From positions 90,460,501 to 90,524,500 of the forward strand of contig JALMGJ010000001.1 of the NCBI GenBank assembly GCA_023362775.1: DNA of 64,000 nt, in the 5' to 3' direction. Every line of letters starts with the position of its first letter. Position 1 is the stretch's first letter. A program made the translations under genes and the position numbers. This document shows positions 46,761 to 59,269 of the stretch, piece by piece. The notes below the pieces were generated by a model. That model saw only the letters and a list, made by a program, of their open reading frames with translations. It had not been told where the DNA came from and made no database searches. This DNA comes from Charina bottae. Taxonomy: Eukaryota; Chordata; Lepidosauria; Squamata; Charinaidae.

Positions 46761-47881
46761 AAGATGGTAGTGGTGGCGATGATGATGATGATAAAACTCC
46801 TCTCTCTTTACTTGGACTTTGGGTTAGAGAAATCCTCTTTGTAGTAGACCCGTGGCAGCCTCTTTTATAAATTTTCTCCAACTGATTCTCATGGTACTGA
46901 ATATTTGCATTTTGGATATTTAAAATTAAAAGCAGGGAGTATTATTTAGCTTCCTCTTTTTTCTGTGGTAAATTTTGAATTTGTTATCTTTTGTGATATA
47001 GCTTGATCTTCCAAGTAAAGGCTAAAATCTTGTAGCCACATGCCTCTATGCTAAAAGGATAGAAGGCTGTATTATAGAAATTATTATTTCTATCTATTAA
47101 TCATCAGAAAGGCAGATCATGAAGCTTATGTCCCCCATCCATCCACACAATTAACCATTTTTCTACTTTGTATTTCTCTGGAGATAGTGGGGAAGACATT
47201 TGTCTGAACAGCTTGCTACAGCTGTTGGATGCAAATTTGTGCAGCTCCATTTGACACTAGTGTACAATTTGATATTATGGGCAAGAATAGAAAAAAAAAA
47301 TTCCTGTTTACAAGATTGTTATGCCATGTTGGATATTATCCTAATTTGTACGCAGAGGGGAGGCAGGGTCTATTCACTTTAACTTTGGTCCCATCAACAT
47401 TTCAAGTCCTTTTTTGAACCTGGGCTATAAAAGGCTGTTTTCCTTTGGTGTTCCTTTATTTGCATATATTGCCAGGATTTTTTTTTAAATTTGGAAACAC
47501 TGAAAAAATAACAATTTAAAGCAAAACATTAAATGAAATCATTACAAATTCCTGCCTTCATGTCTTCCTTTTGTTTTTAGATAGGCACCACTACTGCCAA
47601 ATCACAGCTTACTAGAATCCAAGATTACTTAATTGCTTTTTTCATGGGACAGCAATTCTGCCCCATTAAGGAAAATAAATGAACAACAAATACACAACTA
47701 AGTTTTATTTTCAGTGAAAAGCGTACCAAGAACTTCAGATAGTATGTTGATGTTTATTCGTTCAGTCGCTTCCGACTCTTCGTGACTTCATGGACCAGCC
47801 CACGCCAGAGCTTCCTGTCAGCCGTCACCACCCCCAGCTCCCCCAAGGTCGAGTCCGTCACCTCCAGAATATCATCCATCC

Positions 47882-50800
47882 ATCTTGCCCTTGGTCAGCC
47901 CCTCTTCCTTTTGCCTTCCACTTTCCCTAGCATCAGCATCTTCTCCAGGGTATCCTGTCTTCTCATTATGTGGCCAAAGTACTTCAGTTTTGCCTTTAAT
48001 ATCATTCCCTCAAGTGAGCAGTCTGGCTTTATTTCCTGGAGTATGGACTGGTTTGATCTTCTTGCAGTCCAAGGCACTCTCAGAATTTTCCTCCAACACC
48101 ACAGTTCAAAAGCATCTATCTTCCTTCGCTCAGCCTTCCTTATGGTCCAGCTCTCGCAGCCATAGGTTACTACGAGGAATACCATTGCTTTAACTATGTG
48201 GACCTTTGTTGTCAGTGTGATGTCTCTGCTCTTAACTATTTTATCGAGATTTGTCATTGCTCTCCTCCCAAGAAGTAGACATCTTCTGATTTCCTGGCTG
48301 CAGTCAACATCTGCAGTAAACTTTGTGCCTAGAAATACAAAGTCTGTCACTGCCTCCACGTTTTCTCCCTCTATTTGCCAGTTATCAATCAAGCACGTTG
48401 CCATAATCTTGGTTTTTTAAAGGTTTAACTGCAACCCAGCTTTTGCACTTTCTTCTTTCACCTTCGTCATAAGACTCCTCAGCTCCGCCTCGCTTTCAGC
48501 CATCAAAGTGGTATCATCTGCATATCTGAGATTGTTAATGTTTTTTCCATCGATTTTAACTTCAGCCTTGGATTCATCAAGTCCAGCACGTCGCATGATG
48601 TGTTCTGCGTACAAGTTTAATAGGTAGGTTGAGAGTATACAACCCTGCCGTACTCCTTTCCCAATCTTAAACCAGTCCGTTGTTCCGTGATCTGTTCTTA
48701 CCGTTGCTACTTGGTCGTTACACAGATTCCTCAGGAGGCAGACAAGATGACTTGGTATCCCCATACCACCAAGAACCTGCCACAATTTGTTATGATCCAC
48801 ACAGTCAAAGGCTTTAGAATAGTCAATAAAACAGAAATAGATGTTTTTCTGAAACTCCCTGGCTTTCTCCATTATCCAGCGGATATTGGCAATTTGGTCT
48901 CCAGTTCCTCTGCCTTTTCTAAACCCAGCTTGTACATCTGGCAATTCTCGCTGCATGAATTGCTGGAGTCTACCTTGCAGGATCTTGAGCATTACCTTAC
49001 TGGCATGTGAAATAAGTGCCACTGTTTGATAGTTTGAACATTCTTTAGTGTTTCCCTTTTTTGGTATGGGGATATAAGTTGATTTTTTTCCCAATCTGAT
49101 GGCCATTCTTGTGTTTTCCAAATTTGCTGGCATATGGCATGCATCACCTTGACAGCATCATCTTGCAAGATTTTAAACAGTTCAGCTGGGATACAGTCAT
49201 CTCCTGCTGCCTTGTTATTACCAATGCTTCTTAAGGCCGATTCAACCTCACTCTTCAGGATGTCTGGCTCTAACTCACTGACCACACCATCAAAGCTATC
49301 CTCAATATTATCATTTATTTATTAATCAAACTTCTATCACCGCCCATCTCCCTCCACCAGAGGGACTCTGGGCGGTTTACAACAAAATAATAAAAACAAA
49401 AGACATAAAATATACATACAATATAAAAATACAAATTATAAAACAAGATTAAAATCCAAGAGGAAAGAATAGTAAAAAGATCTAACTCAATCCAATGTAG
49501 GAGAGGGGCTCTCTACGGTATTAGCCATCCCCAGGAGTGAATATTCCTTCCTTGGTCCCAAGCAAGGCGGCAGAGCCAAGTTTTCAGGTTCCTCCGGAAG
49601 GTCAGGAGCGAAGGGGCTAATCTCACCTCTGGGGACAAGTTGTTCCAGAGGGCGGGAGCTACTGCAGAGAAGGCACACCTCCTGGACCCTGCCAGATGGA
49701 ACTCTCTTATAGATGGGGTCCCTAGCATGCCCTCTCTGCATGATCGGGTGGGATGGGTAGATGTATTGGGGACGAGGCGGTCCCTCAGGTAACCTGGCCC
49801 CATGCCATGTAGGGCTTTAAAGGTGATAACCAACACCTTGAATTGGACCCGGAAGCAAACTGGTACCCAATGCAGCTCACGTAACAACAGTGTTATGTGT
49901 GCCGATCTAGGGGCACCAGCAATGGCCTGTGCAGCTGCATTCTGGACCAGCTGAAGCTTCCGGATACTCTTAAAGGGTAGCCCCATGTAGAGCGCATTAC
50001 AGTAGTCTATATGGGAGATAACAAGGGCATGAGTGACTGTTCAAAGGGCCTCCCGATCATCCTTCCTATACAGATCTTCCGTATATTCTTGCCACCTTTT
50101 CTTGATCTCTTCTGCTTCTGTTAGGTCCTTGCCATCTTTGTTTTGGATCATACCCATTTTTGCCTGGAATTTACCTCCGATGTTTCTAATTTTCTGGAAG
50201 AGGTCTCTTGTCCTTCCTATTCTCTTGTCTTCTTCCACTTTCACGCATTGCTTGTTTAAAAATAATTCCTTATCTCTTCTGGCTAACCTCTGGAATTTTG
50301 CATTTAATTGGGCATATCTCCCCCTGTCACTGTTGCCTTTTGCTTTCTTTCTTTCTTGGGCTACTTCCAGTGTCTCAGCAGACAGCCATCTTGCCTTCTT
50401 GGTTTTCTTTTTCTTTGGGATGTTTTTTGTTGCCGCCTCCTGAACAATGTTGCGATCTTCTGTCCATAGATCTTCCGGGACCCTATCTACTAAATCTAGT
50501 CCCTTAAATCTATTCTTCACCTCCACTGCATATTCCTTAGGAATATTAGTGAGCTCATATCTAACTGATCTGTGGGTCTTCCCTATTCTCTTTAGTCTGA
50601 TTCTAAATTGTGCAATAAGAAGTTCGTGATCTGAACTACAGTCAGCTCCAGGTCTTGTTTTTACCAACTGTATAGATGTCCGCCACCTTTGGCTGCAAAG
50701 GATGTAGTCAATCTGATTTCGGTGTCGACCATCTGGTGAAGTCCATGTATAAAGTTATCTTTTAGGTTGCTGGAAGAGAGTGTTTGTTATGCACAGTGAA

Positions 50801-51517
50801 TTGTCTTGGCAAAATTCTATCAGCCTATGTCCCGCTTCATTTTGTTTTCCCAGACCATGCTTACCTGTAATTCCAGGTGTTGTTTGACTACCCACCTTAG
50901 CATTCCAGTCTCCTGTAATGAAAATAACATATCTTTTTGGCATATTATCCAGTAGGTGCTACAGATCCTCATAGAACTGATCTACTTCTGCTTCTTCAGC
51001 ATCTGTGGTTGGGGCGTATATTTGGATCACTGTGATGTTAAATGGCTTACCCTGAATTCGAATTGAGATCATTCTATCGTTTTTTGGATTGTATCCAAGC
51101 ACTGCTTTAGCTCCTTTATTATTAATTATGAAGGCTACTCCATTTCTTCTGTGGTCCTCTTGTCCACAGTAGTAGATCTGGTGGTCATCTGATGTGAAGT
51201 GGCCCATTCCAGTCCATTTCAGTTCACTGACACCCAAAATGTCTATATTTAATCTTGCCATCCAATTTGCCCTGGCTCATACAACTTACATTCCAGGTTC
51301 CTACGCTGTGTTGATCTTTAGAACATCGGATTCGTCTTTCACCACCAGCACCGTTGGCCACTAGCCGTTCTTTCGGCTTTGGGCTGGCTGCGTCATCACA
51401 TCTGGGGCTAGTTGAAGTTATCCTCTGTTCCTCCCCAGTAGCATTTTGACCATCTTCCGACCTGGGAGTCCCATCTTCCAATGGTATACCGACATATCTT
51501 TGGTTGTACTGATCCAT
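47882..51517 (-). pseudogene. BovB endonuclease-reverse transcriptase ORF, inactivated
   Basis: Read 3' to 5' on the + strand: N-terminal part from an ATG at 51515-51517; an endonuclease-like part with DILGVSELKWTGMG (about 51210-51250) and FITGDWNAKVGS (about 50880-50930); a linker with KDLTEAEEIKKRWQEY (50085-50135); then, after the CR1 insert, the reverse transcriptase with VALISHASKVMLKIL, CFIDYSKAFDCVDHNKLWQ, RQGCIL, the YADD box at 48513-48524, and the C-terminus. Lesions include several frameshifts (around 50750, 50950, 51240 and 49060), a TAA near 48415 where the sister copy has AAA, and a TGA near 47897 probably from CGA. Confidence 0.88.
49305..50058 (-). mobile_element. CR1 LINE inserted into the BovB
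   Basis: Tail ATCATTTATTTATTAATC, then CACCGCCCATCTCCCTCC, GACTCTGGGCGG and the end of ORF2 (HVT/ITLLRELHWVPV region, open for 157 codons at 49513-49986), matching the CR1 at 41071. BovB linker sequence resumes at about 50059. Both elements are in the same orientation. The open frame is only the C-terminal end of ORF2. Confidence 0.9.
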
Positions 51518-51700
51518 TTAGTTTTCACGGCAAGAATACTGGGGTGGGTTGCCGTTACCTTCCCCAGGGATCGTATTTAGTCTGACCTTTCTGCCATGAC
51601 CTTCCCGTCTTGGGTGTCCCTTCATGGTTTAGCTCATGGCGTCATTGAGGTGTTCAAGCTCCAGCACCACAACAAGGTAACGATCTCCTTTGCTGGAGTC

Positions 51701-52450
51701 AGATAGTATATATTTCAGTTATTGCGATGGCCATTAATTAGGTAATAGCCCTTAAAAACAGGAACAGGACTTTTTCACAAAATGAGTGGATAGAATAGGA
51801 GCTACACTTTTTGAATCATACCTGTTTCTAGAAAGACTGAAGAAGATACTTATGATTCAAAATAAAAATTGGGAATGTGATGCATGGGATGGATCAACTG
51901 CCCTTCACTACACTCTTTCTGGATACCCTATTTTTTCTCTTATAGGATCTATTGCTCCATTTCCACAACAAAATCTGTCACATCAAGAGACGGTAGCAAA
52001 TGATTCATTCAAAATCTAGATGGCAGTTACAAAAAGCAAGATTGCAAAATCTAAAGAAACACTTTTAGGTCACTTTCACCGCCCCATAATTGGGATGGTT
52101 GTACCCTATTGTTTTAAAAGGATTAAATCGGCTTTTCATTCCGGTGATATTTGGTGTTCATTAAAGTATGTCTTATCTCTTATTCGGTAACTCAAAAGTG
52201 TACCCTCTATGCTAGAGATAAGTTGCTTTTCAGCCAGTGAGGACATTTGGAATGTGTGGATACTCTGACAAAATGGTCACCTGTCATAGAGAGCATGACC
52301 GATCAGAAACACCTATTTATCAGAAAGCAAACAAGGAAGATTCTCCCCCACCACGCTCTCTAGCCCTTCACCTTTTTCTTTTTTTCCTGAAGAGGAAGGG
52401 ACTTTTCTAAACAATGTACTTGGGTGCCACCACCCTCCATTTTTATTTTC
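51701..52450. other. No gene or repeat recognised
   Basis: AT-rich non-coding sequence without splice-supported open frames. Confidence 0.5.
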
Positions 52451-52454
52451 CAAA

Positions 52455-52565
52455 AGGTTCTTCTATACAACCTATGTTGGGCCCAGAGACAGCAGATCTG
52501 GGCTGCAAAAATCTGGATGACCACTAGGTTGGCAGCAAAGAGGTCCAGAAAACTAACCAGATTGG
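52455..52565. repeat. Copy of an unnamed CCAGATCTGG-type palindromic repeat
   Basis: CAGCAGATCTGGGCTGCAAA then ATCTGGATGACCACTAGG and, inverted at the end, AACCAGATTGGTAGCT. Family members are at 58760-58872 and 61049-61166. Confidence 0.55.
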
Positions 52566-52789
52566 TAGCTCTATTTTTAGAAATAAAGATAATGCTGAAG
52601 ACTGGTAGTTTACTTACAGTATCCCAGTTTTCCCGAAAGAATAACCAAAGATGCATTTTTATGAACTTAGAATCCATTTCACAAACCTTATTGTTTTATC
52701 ACATGTAAGTTTATACAAAAAAGACTACAGTTCAGCATACTTACTTGGACACAAACCTCAGTTCAATTGGGCTTTGTTCAGAGTGTATG

Positions 52790-54360
52790 CATGTTTGTGT
52801 ATATGTATGTATGGGTGTGTATACGCCCCCACACATGCACACAATGTGATGTTTGTGCAGCTCATGGATTCAGTAATCAGTTAATCAATTGAATTTCCTA
52901 AAGATTAATCAACTATAATTCCTTTCATCCCATGACAGCTTCTAAACAATGTATCATATCATTTCCTTAATTGTCATTCTATATTTCACACACAGAATCC
53001 TACCATTTTTAAAATATAATTTTAGATAATGATAGATTAAAAAAGAAAAAGGTATGTACAGTGTACCTATACTATGATTTTATTTAATAGCAATTTAAAT
53101 GTGTATTTTATTTAGAATTTTAAAGCAGAAATGATATTATTTCCTTCATTTTTAGAAGTAAATAAGATACAGAGCTTTGAAAATAGCATGGTGAAAAGAC
53201 TCTTTTTCTGAAATTACCTTCTGCACCTGCTGATTTTTCCTCTAGCAAGGGATGTTGCTAGTTGTGTTCTGGGTCTCAGAAACACGCACTGTGGGGAGTG
53301 AGGACATTTGGCAGCAGGGAACAAGGCTTTAGCTGCATTGGCCCTGGAATAGGTTTATCCTCTGGAGCAGGGTTTCTCAACCAGGGTTCCGTGGCACCCT
53401 AGGGTTCCACGAGAGGTCAATTGGGGTTCCCTGGGAGATCACAACTTATTTAAAAAAATACAGTATTTCAAATTCGGGCAACTTCACATTAAATATACGT
53501 TCTTTATTTTTAGTTTAGGAACACCGTTAGTGCATATATACAGGCCTACACATGAAATGAATATAACAACTTTGTAACTTCTGGCCTATATTTGATCCTG
53601 AATATGCAGGGGTTCCCCAAGGCCTGAAAAATATTTCAAGGGTTCCTCAAGGGTCAAAAAGTTGAGAAAGGCTGCTGGAGTGTACAGAAATGTTCTCTCT
53701 TTTAATCTTCTGAAAGAGATATAAAACTCACCCCGTTTCAATTATGTTTCCTTCCTTCTGCTGAAAAAGATCTTGTGGTTCTTCTGTTTTTGTTGGGAGA
53801 TCTGCATTTGCATTTTAATGGTTTTTAAAAGATAGAATTTACTTAGAAGGCAGATTATCAATGGTATTTAAATGAAAATGCTTCAGATACAGTATTTATG
53901 CAAAACAGTCAGCCAAATTCAAAGCTCTTTTTTGAACAACACAACCAACCTTCTTTTTTTAAAATTATGTTTGACTGCAGCCCCTTTCAGCTTAACCAAA
54001 GTGGCAACTCTTCTATGTGAAAATTCCACCTCTACCATACAAAGGTGAAGAGATAATCCCCCTCCCACTTCCCCGTATTTAATGAATCTGATGAACGCTG
54101 GCCTAATCCTGAGTGCTGATCAGTCAAAATGCACGTCCCTGACTTGTAAAAGTGACATAACAAGACAGTGAGCAAGCCAGCAATAAATTTCTCGGATTTA
54201 TCCTTTACACTGCTATGAATCAGTTCTGTTGCCCCTGCTAACCCTGATGGGATGTCCCAACATCTGCAACAGTTACAGCAATTCTCCCTACCTTGCATTC
54301 GCTGCTTGGCACTTACTCACTCACACACACACGTACGCACTTATAATCAGTTGTGTTTCT
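52790..54360. other. Mostly featureless; one hAT element inside
   Basis: Apart from the hAT element at 53368-53674 and a short (GT/TATG)n run near 52790-52830, I see no gene or repeat. Confidence 0.45.
53368..53674 (-). mobile_element. hAT-type MITE (GGTTCC family)
   Basis: Ends CAGGGTTTCTCAACCAGGGT and, inverted, CAGCCTTTCTCAACTTTTTG. Interior with AGGCCTGAAAAATATTTCAA shared, in the opposite orientation, with 58965-59258. Flanks share CTGGAG but do not form a clean 8-bp duplication. Confidence 0.85.
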
Positions 54361-54761
54361 TCCTCTTAGTCACAAGGGGATGTTGTTACTCTGAATCAGC
54401 AGAAAATGCTTTGGATGCCATCACCACTGCCAGCTTCATGACACTTTTCAGTTGGTTTAATTGACCTGTTTATGTACAAGCTTATGTGATAAGTGGATAA
54501 GTGGCAAGTGAAGGCCGTTGACAGTGATGTAATACGAGACTTCTGCCCTGTTCTTCCATACACATTACCGGACAACTCCTGAAATCTGCTGTGAGTCAGA
54601 TGCATAGACACAGACAGTCAAACATCTGAGCAAGGCAACTGACTATAAGATCCTCTCTCGTCTTCTTCCTTAATACTGGCATTTCTGAGATTGAGATATT
54701 GTCTGTGCTTCAAAACAGGAAGGGCATCCTGCAGGATTAAAAGGGTGGCATTGGTGGTGGA

Positions 54762-55233
54762 TAGGCTGACCATATTTCCTTGAGACAAAAACGGGACATT
54801 GGGATGGCAAAACGGGATGTAATATTCCATATTCATGAAAAAGACAGGGGTCCCTGCCCCCTGGTCCATGAGATTGGCTCCTGCCTGCAAACCCTGCCCC
54901 CCGGTCCGTGCGATTGGCTCCTGCCTGCAAAGCCCACCCGGTTCACGCAATTGGCTCCCGCCTGCAAACCCCGCCCCCCGGGTCCGTGTGATTGGCTCCC
55001 GCCTGCAAGCCCTGCCCCCCAGTCCCTCATTTGCCGCGCGCTGATAAGCGGGAGGGCTTCCTCTTCCAGGCTGCCTCCTATCGGCAGCTCCGGCTCGGAT
55101 CCTCCTTCCGCGCCATTCCCGTCGGGTTTAAAAAATGGGACAAAATTGTGATTTTTAGCAAAACAACGGGACAATTGAAAAATGCTAAAAAAACAGGACT
55201 GTCCCATTCAAAACAGGACGTATTGTCAGCCTA
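54762..55233 (-). mobile_element. hAT-like element with GC-box/CCAAT repeats
   Basis: Ends TAGGCTGACCATATTTCC and, inverted, TAGGCTGACAATACGTCC. Flanks GTGGTGGA (54754-54761) and GTGGAGGA (55234-55241) match at 7 of 8. A+T ends surround a GC-rich core with four units holding ATTGGCTCC (the complement of GAGCCAAT) at 54873, 54913, 54950 and 54991. Inverted relative to 60198-60554. Confidence 0.87.
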
Positions 55234-55241
55234 GTGGAGGA

Positions 55242-57651
55242 GCCACAAGTTCTGTTTAAATCTAAGCATTAATTTAATTACATAATTACATAATTATGTA
55301 TTATTAATTAATTAATATCTAAGCATTAATTAGAATTACAACATGCAGTTACATGAACTAGCTTTTGGTAGCTTCAGTTCCTGGCTAGAGATGGGATGGG
55401 TTTTTGAATAATTTTGTATCTGTATTTTTAATAATCCTGCATATTTAAATCATCAATCCATAAAATAGCTATGTTTCCACTTGTGTAAAATTCTAAATCA
55501 ACTCACAGTACTGTAAAAACAACCGAAAATACACACTTTGCACATGTGCATAGTTGTACACAGATTATTTTAAATCGGGAATGGGGAACCCCCGTCTCCT
55601 GCCTCTCCCATTTTGCAGTACTTGGATCGAAAGCTGTCATCTCTCAGTGATGTGATTTTTTTTTTGCCTCTTTAAAAATTCAACATAGTAAAATACCAAT
55701 ATTTTGGGTGAAATATTTTGGGGCGTACTCCCCAGTGAGATCACTGGGCACAACTACTGCAGCCCTTGGAGGCCAAAAAAAGAAGAGCGCAGCCTCTGCC
55801 AGAAAAGAAAGTTGTCCTCCCTGTTTTAAAGTTAATAAGAAATACTCAGAGCCCTGTATATGTCTGCAAAGGAATCCTCATGTGGCAATACAGTGCTGAA
55901 CAATTTCATGCTCAGCAGCCAAAGTTTGGGGTGGGGCACATTCCCAACACACAATTGGTCCCTCTGTAAACTACACTTTAAAGGCACACACCATGCACAA
56001 TTCATAAATGTAAAATAACAAATGTCTGCCCTTGCATATCTGTACCAGAGTACCCCTTCTATCTTAAGCTGGGTCTTTAAGTTGTGGTATTCTGTAGCGT
56101 AAACTTTTAAATATTATTTCAGTCTTCCCTTGCAGCCAGTGAGGTTCTTTCCTTTCACAACTGTTGTGCAGAGACTGTTCCAGGGCAGGCTAGAAGCAGG
56201 AGATAGCTAGACTGGTAGTGTAGCATTCCAGGAAGAGAGCCAGAGGGAATGCTCTGCTTCCAGATCCTTTGGGAGCGCTTCGCTAATTGCTTTTCCTTCA
56301 GAACCAATGAGGAATCGAGAAGCAGATCCTCTCCGTTCTGTTGCTAGTGTTCCAAAGAAAGGAATGCATGAGGTTCCTGGGCCGTAGGGAAGGGACTTCA
56401 TCCAACAGCCTAGGCTGCTGTGTTTTTGAAATCTAAGACATATTGCCTGTGTCTGTGTGTGTGTGTGTGTGTGTATGCACGCACACATTTGCGAAACTGT
56501 GTCAGTGGCTGTGGGTTAATTTTGCCTCTGGAGAGAGATCAATTTAGCATGTGGCAAACAAATGTCCCCGAGCAAGAACCGCAAGGGAAGATTTGGGAAG
56601 AAGCCAGGAAGCTGAAAGGGAGGGGAGATCTGACCAAGATTGCTCAAGCTGGGAGAGCTACAGGAGAGGAAAATGAGGGGGGTGGGGAGGGGTGGCAGGA
56701 GGAGTTAACAAGTCCACCCTTGCATTGCCAGCCTTGAACTAAAACTGGACCATATTTTAGCATGCGATCTGCACAAGTCAGCCAGTGCTGCTCCACTTGA
56801 AGGTGTGGGGAGGAGGAAGGCTAAAGTTGTCCTCTGCAGTCTCCATATATCACAAAGCATCTGCACACTACACTTACATTCTCTGGCATCCACAAACTGA
56901 AGGAAACCAAGGCCAAGAGGTCACATGAAAGGGTATTTTTTGAAAAAGATAATATACACAGACATGTTTTGCAAGTCCTGCTTTACACAGCCTGGTTTTC
57001 CTTTAAAGCACCAAACAAGGCACTCTTTAAACCAGGGCAGTTTTTAGAAAACTAAAGTACTAGGAAATAATAGGGTAACTAGGATGGGGAAAGTAGGTCC
57101 CACCAAATCTGACCACTGGTATAATATTTAAAAAAGGACATGGTTGATTCGGTCCTGCAAGCTTTCCCAGATGACTATATTGTTTGAAGATCTTTAGAAG
57201 ATCAACAGGGCAATCCTTTTGCTCTTCTTGAACCACTCCAATATTGGGGACATTGAGATGTTGTTTTTACTGATCTGTGACTTTTTCTAAATTGCTTTGA
57301 AAATCTCCAGAGGAATGATGATGGGTAAGGAATCTTTAAATAAAGAAAAGGAGCTATCTAGTGTTTATTTTTGTTCCATTCTGGGGCTAAAAGTGGTATA
57401 CATGGGTTTCCCACCTAGACCTAAACCAGTTTAGCTTCTGCAAGGTGGTTGCACTGTGTGTCCTTAGATCCTGGGATATTTAAAGTTAAAAATATATAGT
57501 TGATTTTAGCGTGGAGTACCTTAGCAGGTATCCCTAAGATTGTGGATGATAAAAGAAGCCAGATATCATCTTTTTTGAGATTCAGTGAGGACACAGAATG
57601 TACTCTAAATCAGAGTGGAACAGATTGGAATTAAAGGTAGGTCCAAAACTT
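55242..57651. other. No gene recognised
   Basis: Non-coding; a (TG)n run at 56449-56475 is the only repeat noted. Splice-like sites are frequent but none gives a supported frame. Confidence 0.45.
56449..56475. repeat. (TG)n microsatellite
   Basis: About 13 TG units with one CTG interruption. Confidence 0.9.
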
Positions 57652-57988
57652 AAGGGACGTGGTGGCTCAGCGGGTAAGGAACCAGGCTTGGCAATAGGAA
57701 GATCGCAAGTTCGGAGGTTCAAATCCCTAGCCCCGCGTGACGGAGTGAGCTCCCACACACGCCCCAGCTCTTGCCAACCTAGCAACTCGAAAGCATGCAA
57801 ATGCAGGTAGATTAATAGGTACCACTTTGGTGGGAAGGTAACAGCGTTCCGCGTGTATCATGCCGGCCACATGACCGTGGAAGCGTTTTCGGACAACGCT
57901 GGCTCTTCGGCTAACAAACGGAGATGGGCACCGGCCCCTAGAGTTGGACACGACTGCACAAATGTACAGGGGGAACCTTTACCTTTTA
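57652..57988 (+). repeat. Complete tRNA-derived SINE, sense
   Basis: Head GGGACGTGGTGGCTCAGCGG, B box GGTTCAAATCC, full body and tail CACGACTGCACAAATGTACA then CCTTTACCTTTTA. Target duplication CCAAAACTT at 57643-57651 and 57989-57997. Confidence 0.92.
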
Positions 57989-57999
57989 CCAAAACTTTA

Positions 58000-58755
58000 A
58001 AATACGTTGATGTCCCCGAACATAAGTATATACAATTACAAAACTACTGGAAAATTAAATTGGAAGTCTTTTCCAACTCAGGAAGTTAAAATATTGCATA
58101 AATGTTCTAGGAATGTTTAGCAGTGTGAGTAAAGACATTGCTATACTTGAGTAGGTACCAGAATGAACTTTTGTTCAAAAGCACAAAACATATCCTACAT
58201 ATCCAAGATTTAAATCCTGGGGATCTCACCAAAATCTGGACATTAAATATTTAATAATATCTGTGGAAGATAGATAGAATATATTAAGTAGTAAAGCTCA
58301 AAATTTAGATTTGTTTGAAACCTGTTATTTTAATTAAGGCATCATCTCTGTTTATAAAAGAAAAAAAGTCTGACAAAGTTTGGTATGAATACTGGAATAT
58401 TCTGACATATTGGTACAGGTTATTTTAACCAGAATATGACTGCACACTTGCTTTTCTTTCTTTATATTATTGTGCTGTATATTTTAGTAAAGTTTTATGG
58501 CTTATTTAGGTGTATCATTATTGTCAATAAAATTAACACTTTTAGGTTTTTTTCCCACAACATTTTTTATAATTTAAAGATTTTTTCCCCATCTTCAGCT
58601 ATTCTGCATGGAAAATCTTACTAACTGGATCTCAAATGTCTGCTTCTGCTGAATTACAAATGTCTTAAAGTGGTAGGAGTTCAAAAGTTGTGTGATATGC
58701 GAAATATACATACAGTATATTCATAAATGTGATTAATTGTGGGTCATGCATACTG
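58000..58755. other. No gene or repeat recognised
   Basis: Very AT-rich non-coding sequence. Confidence 0.5.
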
Positions 58756-58759
58756 CTAA

Positions 58760-58872
58760 AATCGGGCCAGCAGATCTGTGTTGCAAACATCCAGACAGCC
58801 ACTAGATGGCAGCAGAAAGTTAGAGTTGACTGTTCACAGCTAGTGCTTGCAGTTTTGTCACCCAGATCTGGT
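58760..58872. repeat. Copy of the CCAGATCTGG-type palindromic repeat
   Basis: GGGCCAGCAGATCTGTGTTGC, CAGACAGCCACTAGATGGCA and the inverted end CACCCAGATCTGGTAGCC. Confidence 0.6.
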
Positions 58873-58964
58873 AGCCTTACCTCAAAAAAAGAAAGGAGGA
58901 GGAGGAGGCACTGCCAATCTTAAACTTATCATTTCCTCTCCAGAGAAATTCAGAAGCTCTAGCT

Positions 58965-59258
58965 CAGCCTTTCTCAACCTTTTGACCCTGGAGGAACCCC
59001 TGAAATATTTTTCAGGCCTTGGGAACCCCTGCACATTCAGGCTCAAATATAGGCCAGAAGTTACAAAATTATTATACAGTATTTGTTTCATGGGTAGGCC
59101 TGTATATATGCATTAACAGTGTTCTTAAATAAAAATAAAGAATGAAACGTACTCCTTTAATGTGAAGTTGCCCGAAATAAATCATGATCTTCCAGGGAAC
59201 CCCTAGTGACCTCTCGCAGAACCCTAGGGTGCCACAGAACCCTTGTTGAGCAACCCTG
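58965..59258 (+). mobile_element. hAT-type MITE (GGTTCC family), second copy
   Basis: Ends CAGCCTTTCTCAACCTTTTG and, inverted, CAGGGTTGCTCAACAAGGGT. Exact 8-bp duplication CTCTAGCT at 58957-58964 and 59259-59266. Confidence 0.93.
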
Positions 59259-59269
59259 CTCTAGCTAAT

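Larger units (their letters stand above)
47745..51700 (-). mobile_element. Near full-length BovB LINE interrupted by a CR1
   Basis: The 3' end at about 47745-47780 (GTTTATTCGTTCAGTCGCTT) and 5' region up to about 51700. Without the CR1 insert at 49305-50058 it is about 3.2 kb, the usual length of a complete BovB. Two more copies of the family are at 2157 and, from another subfamily, 46387. Confidence 0.9.

Noticed and set aside
47782..48420. + strand open frames over the BovB
   Set aside because: Shadows of the antisense BovB reverse transcriptase.
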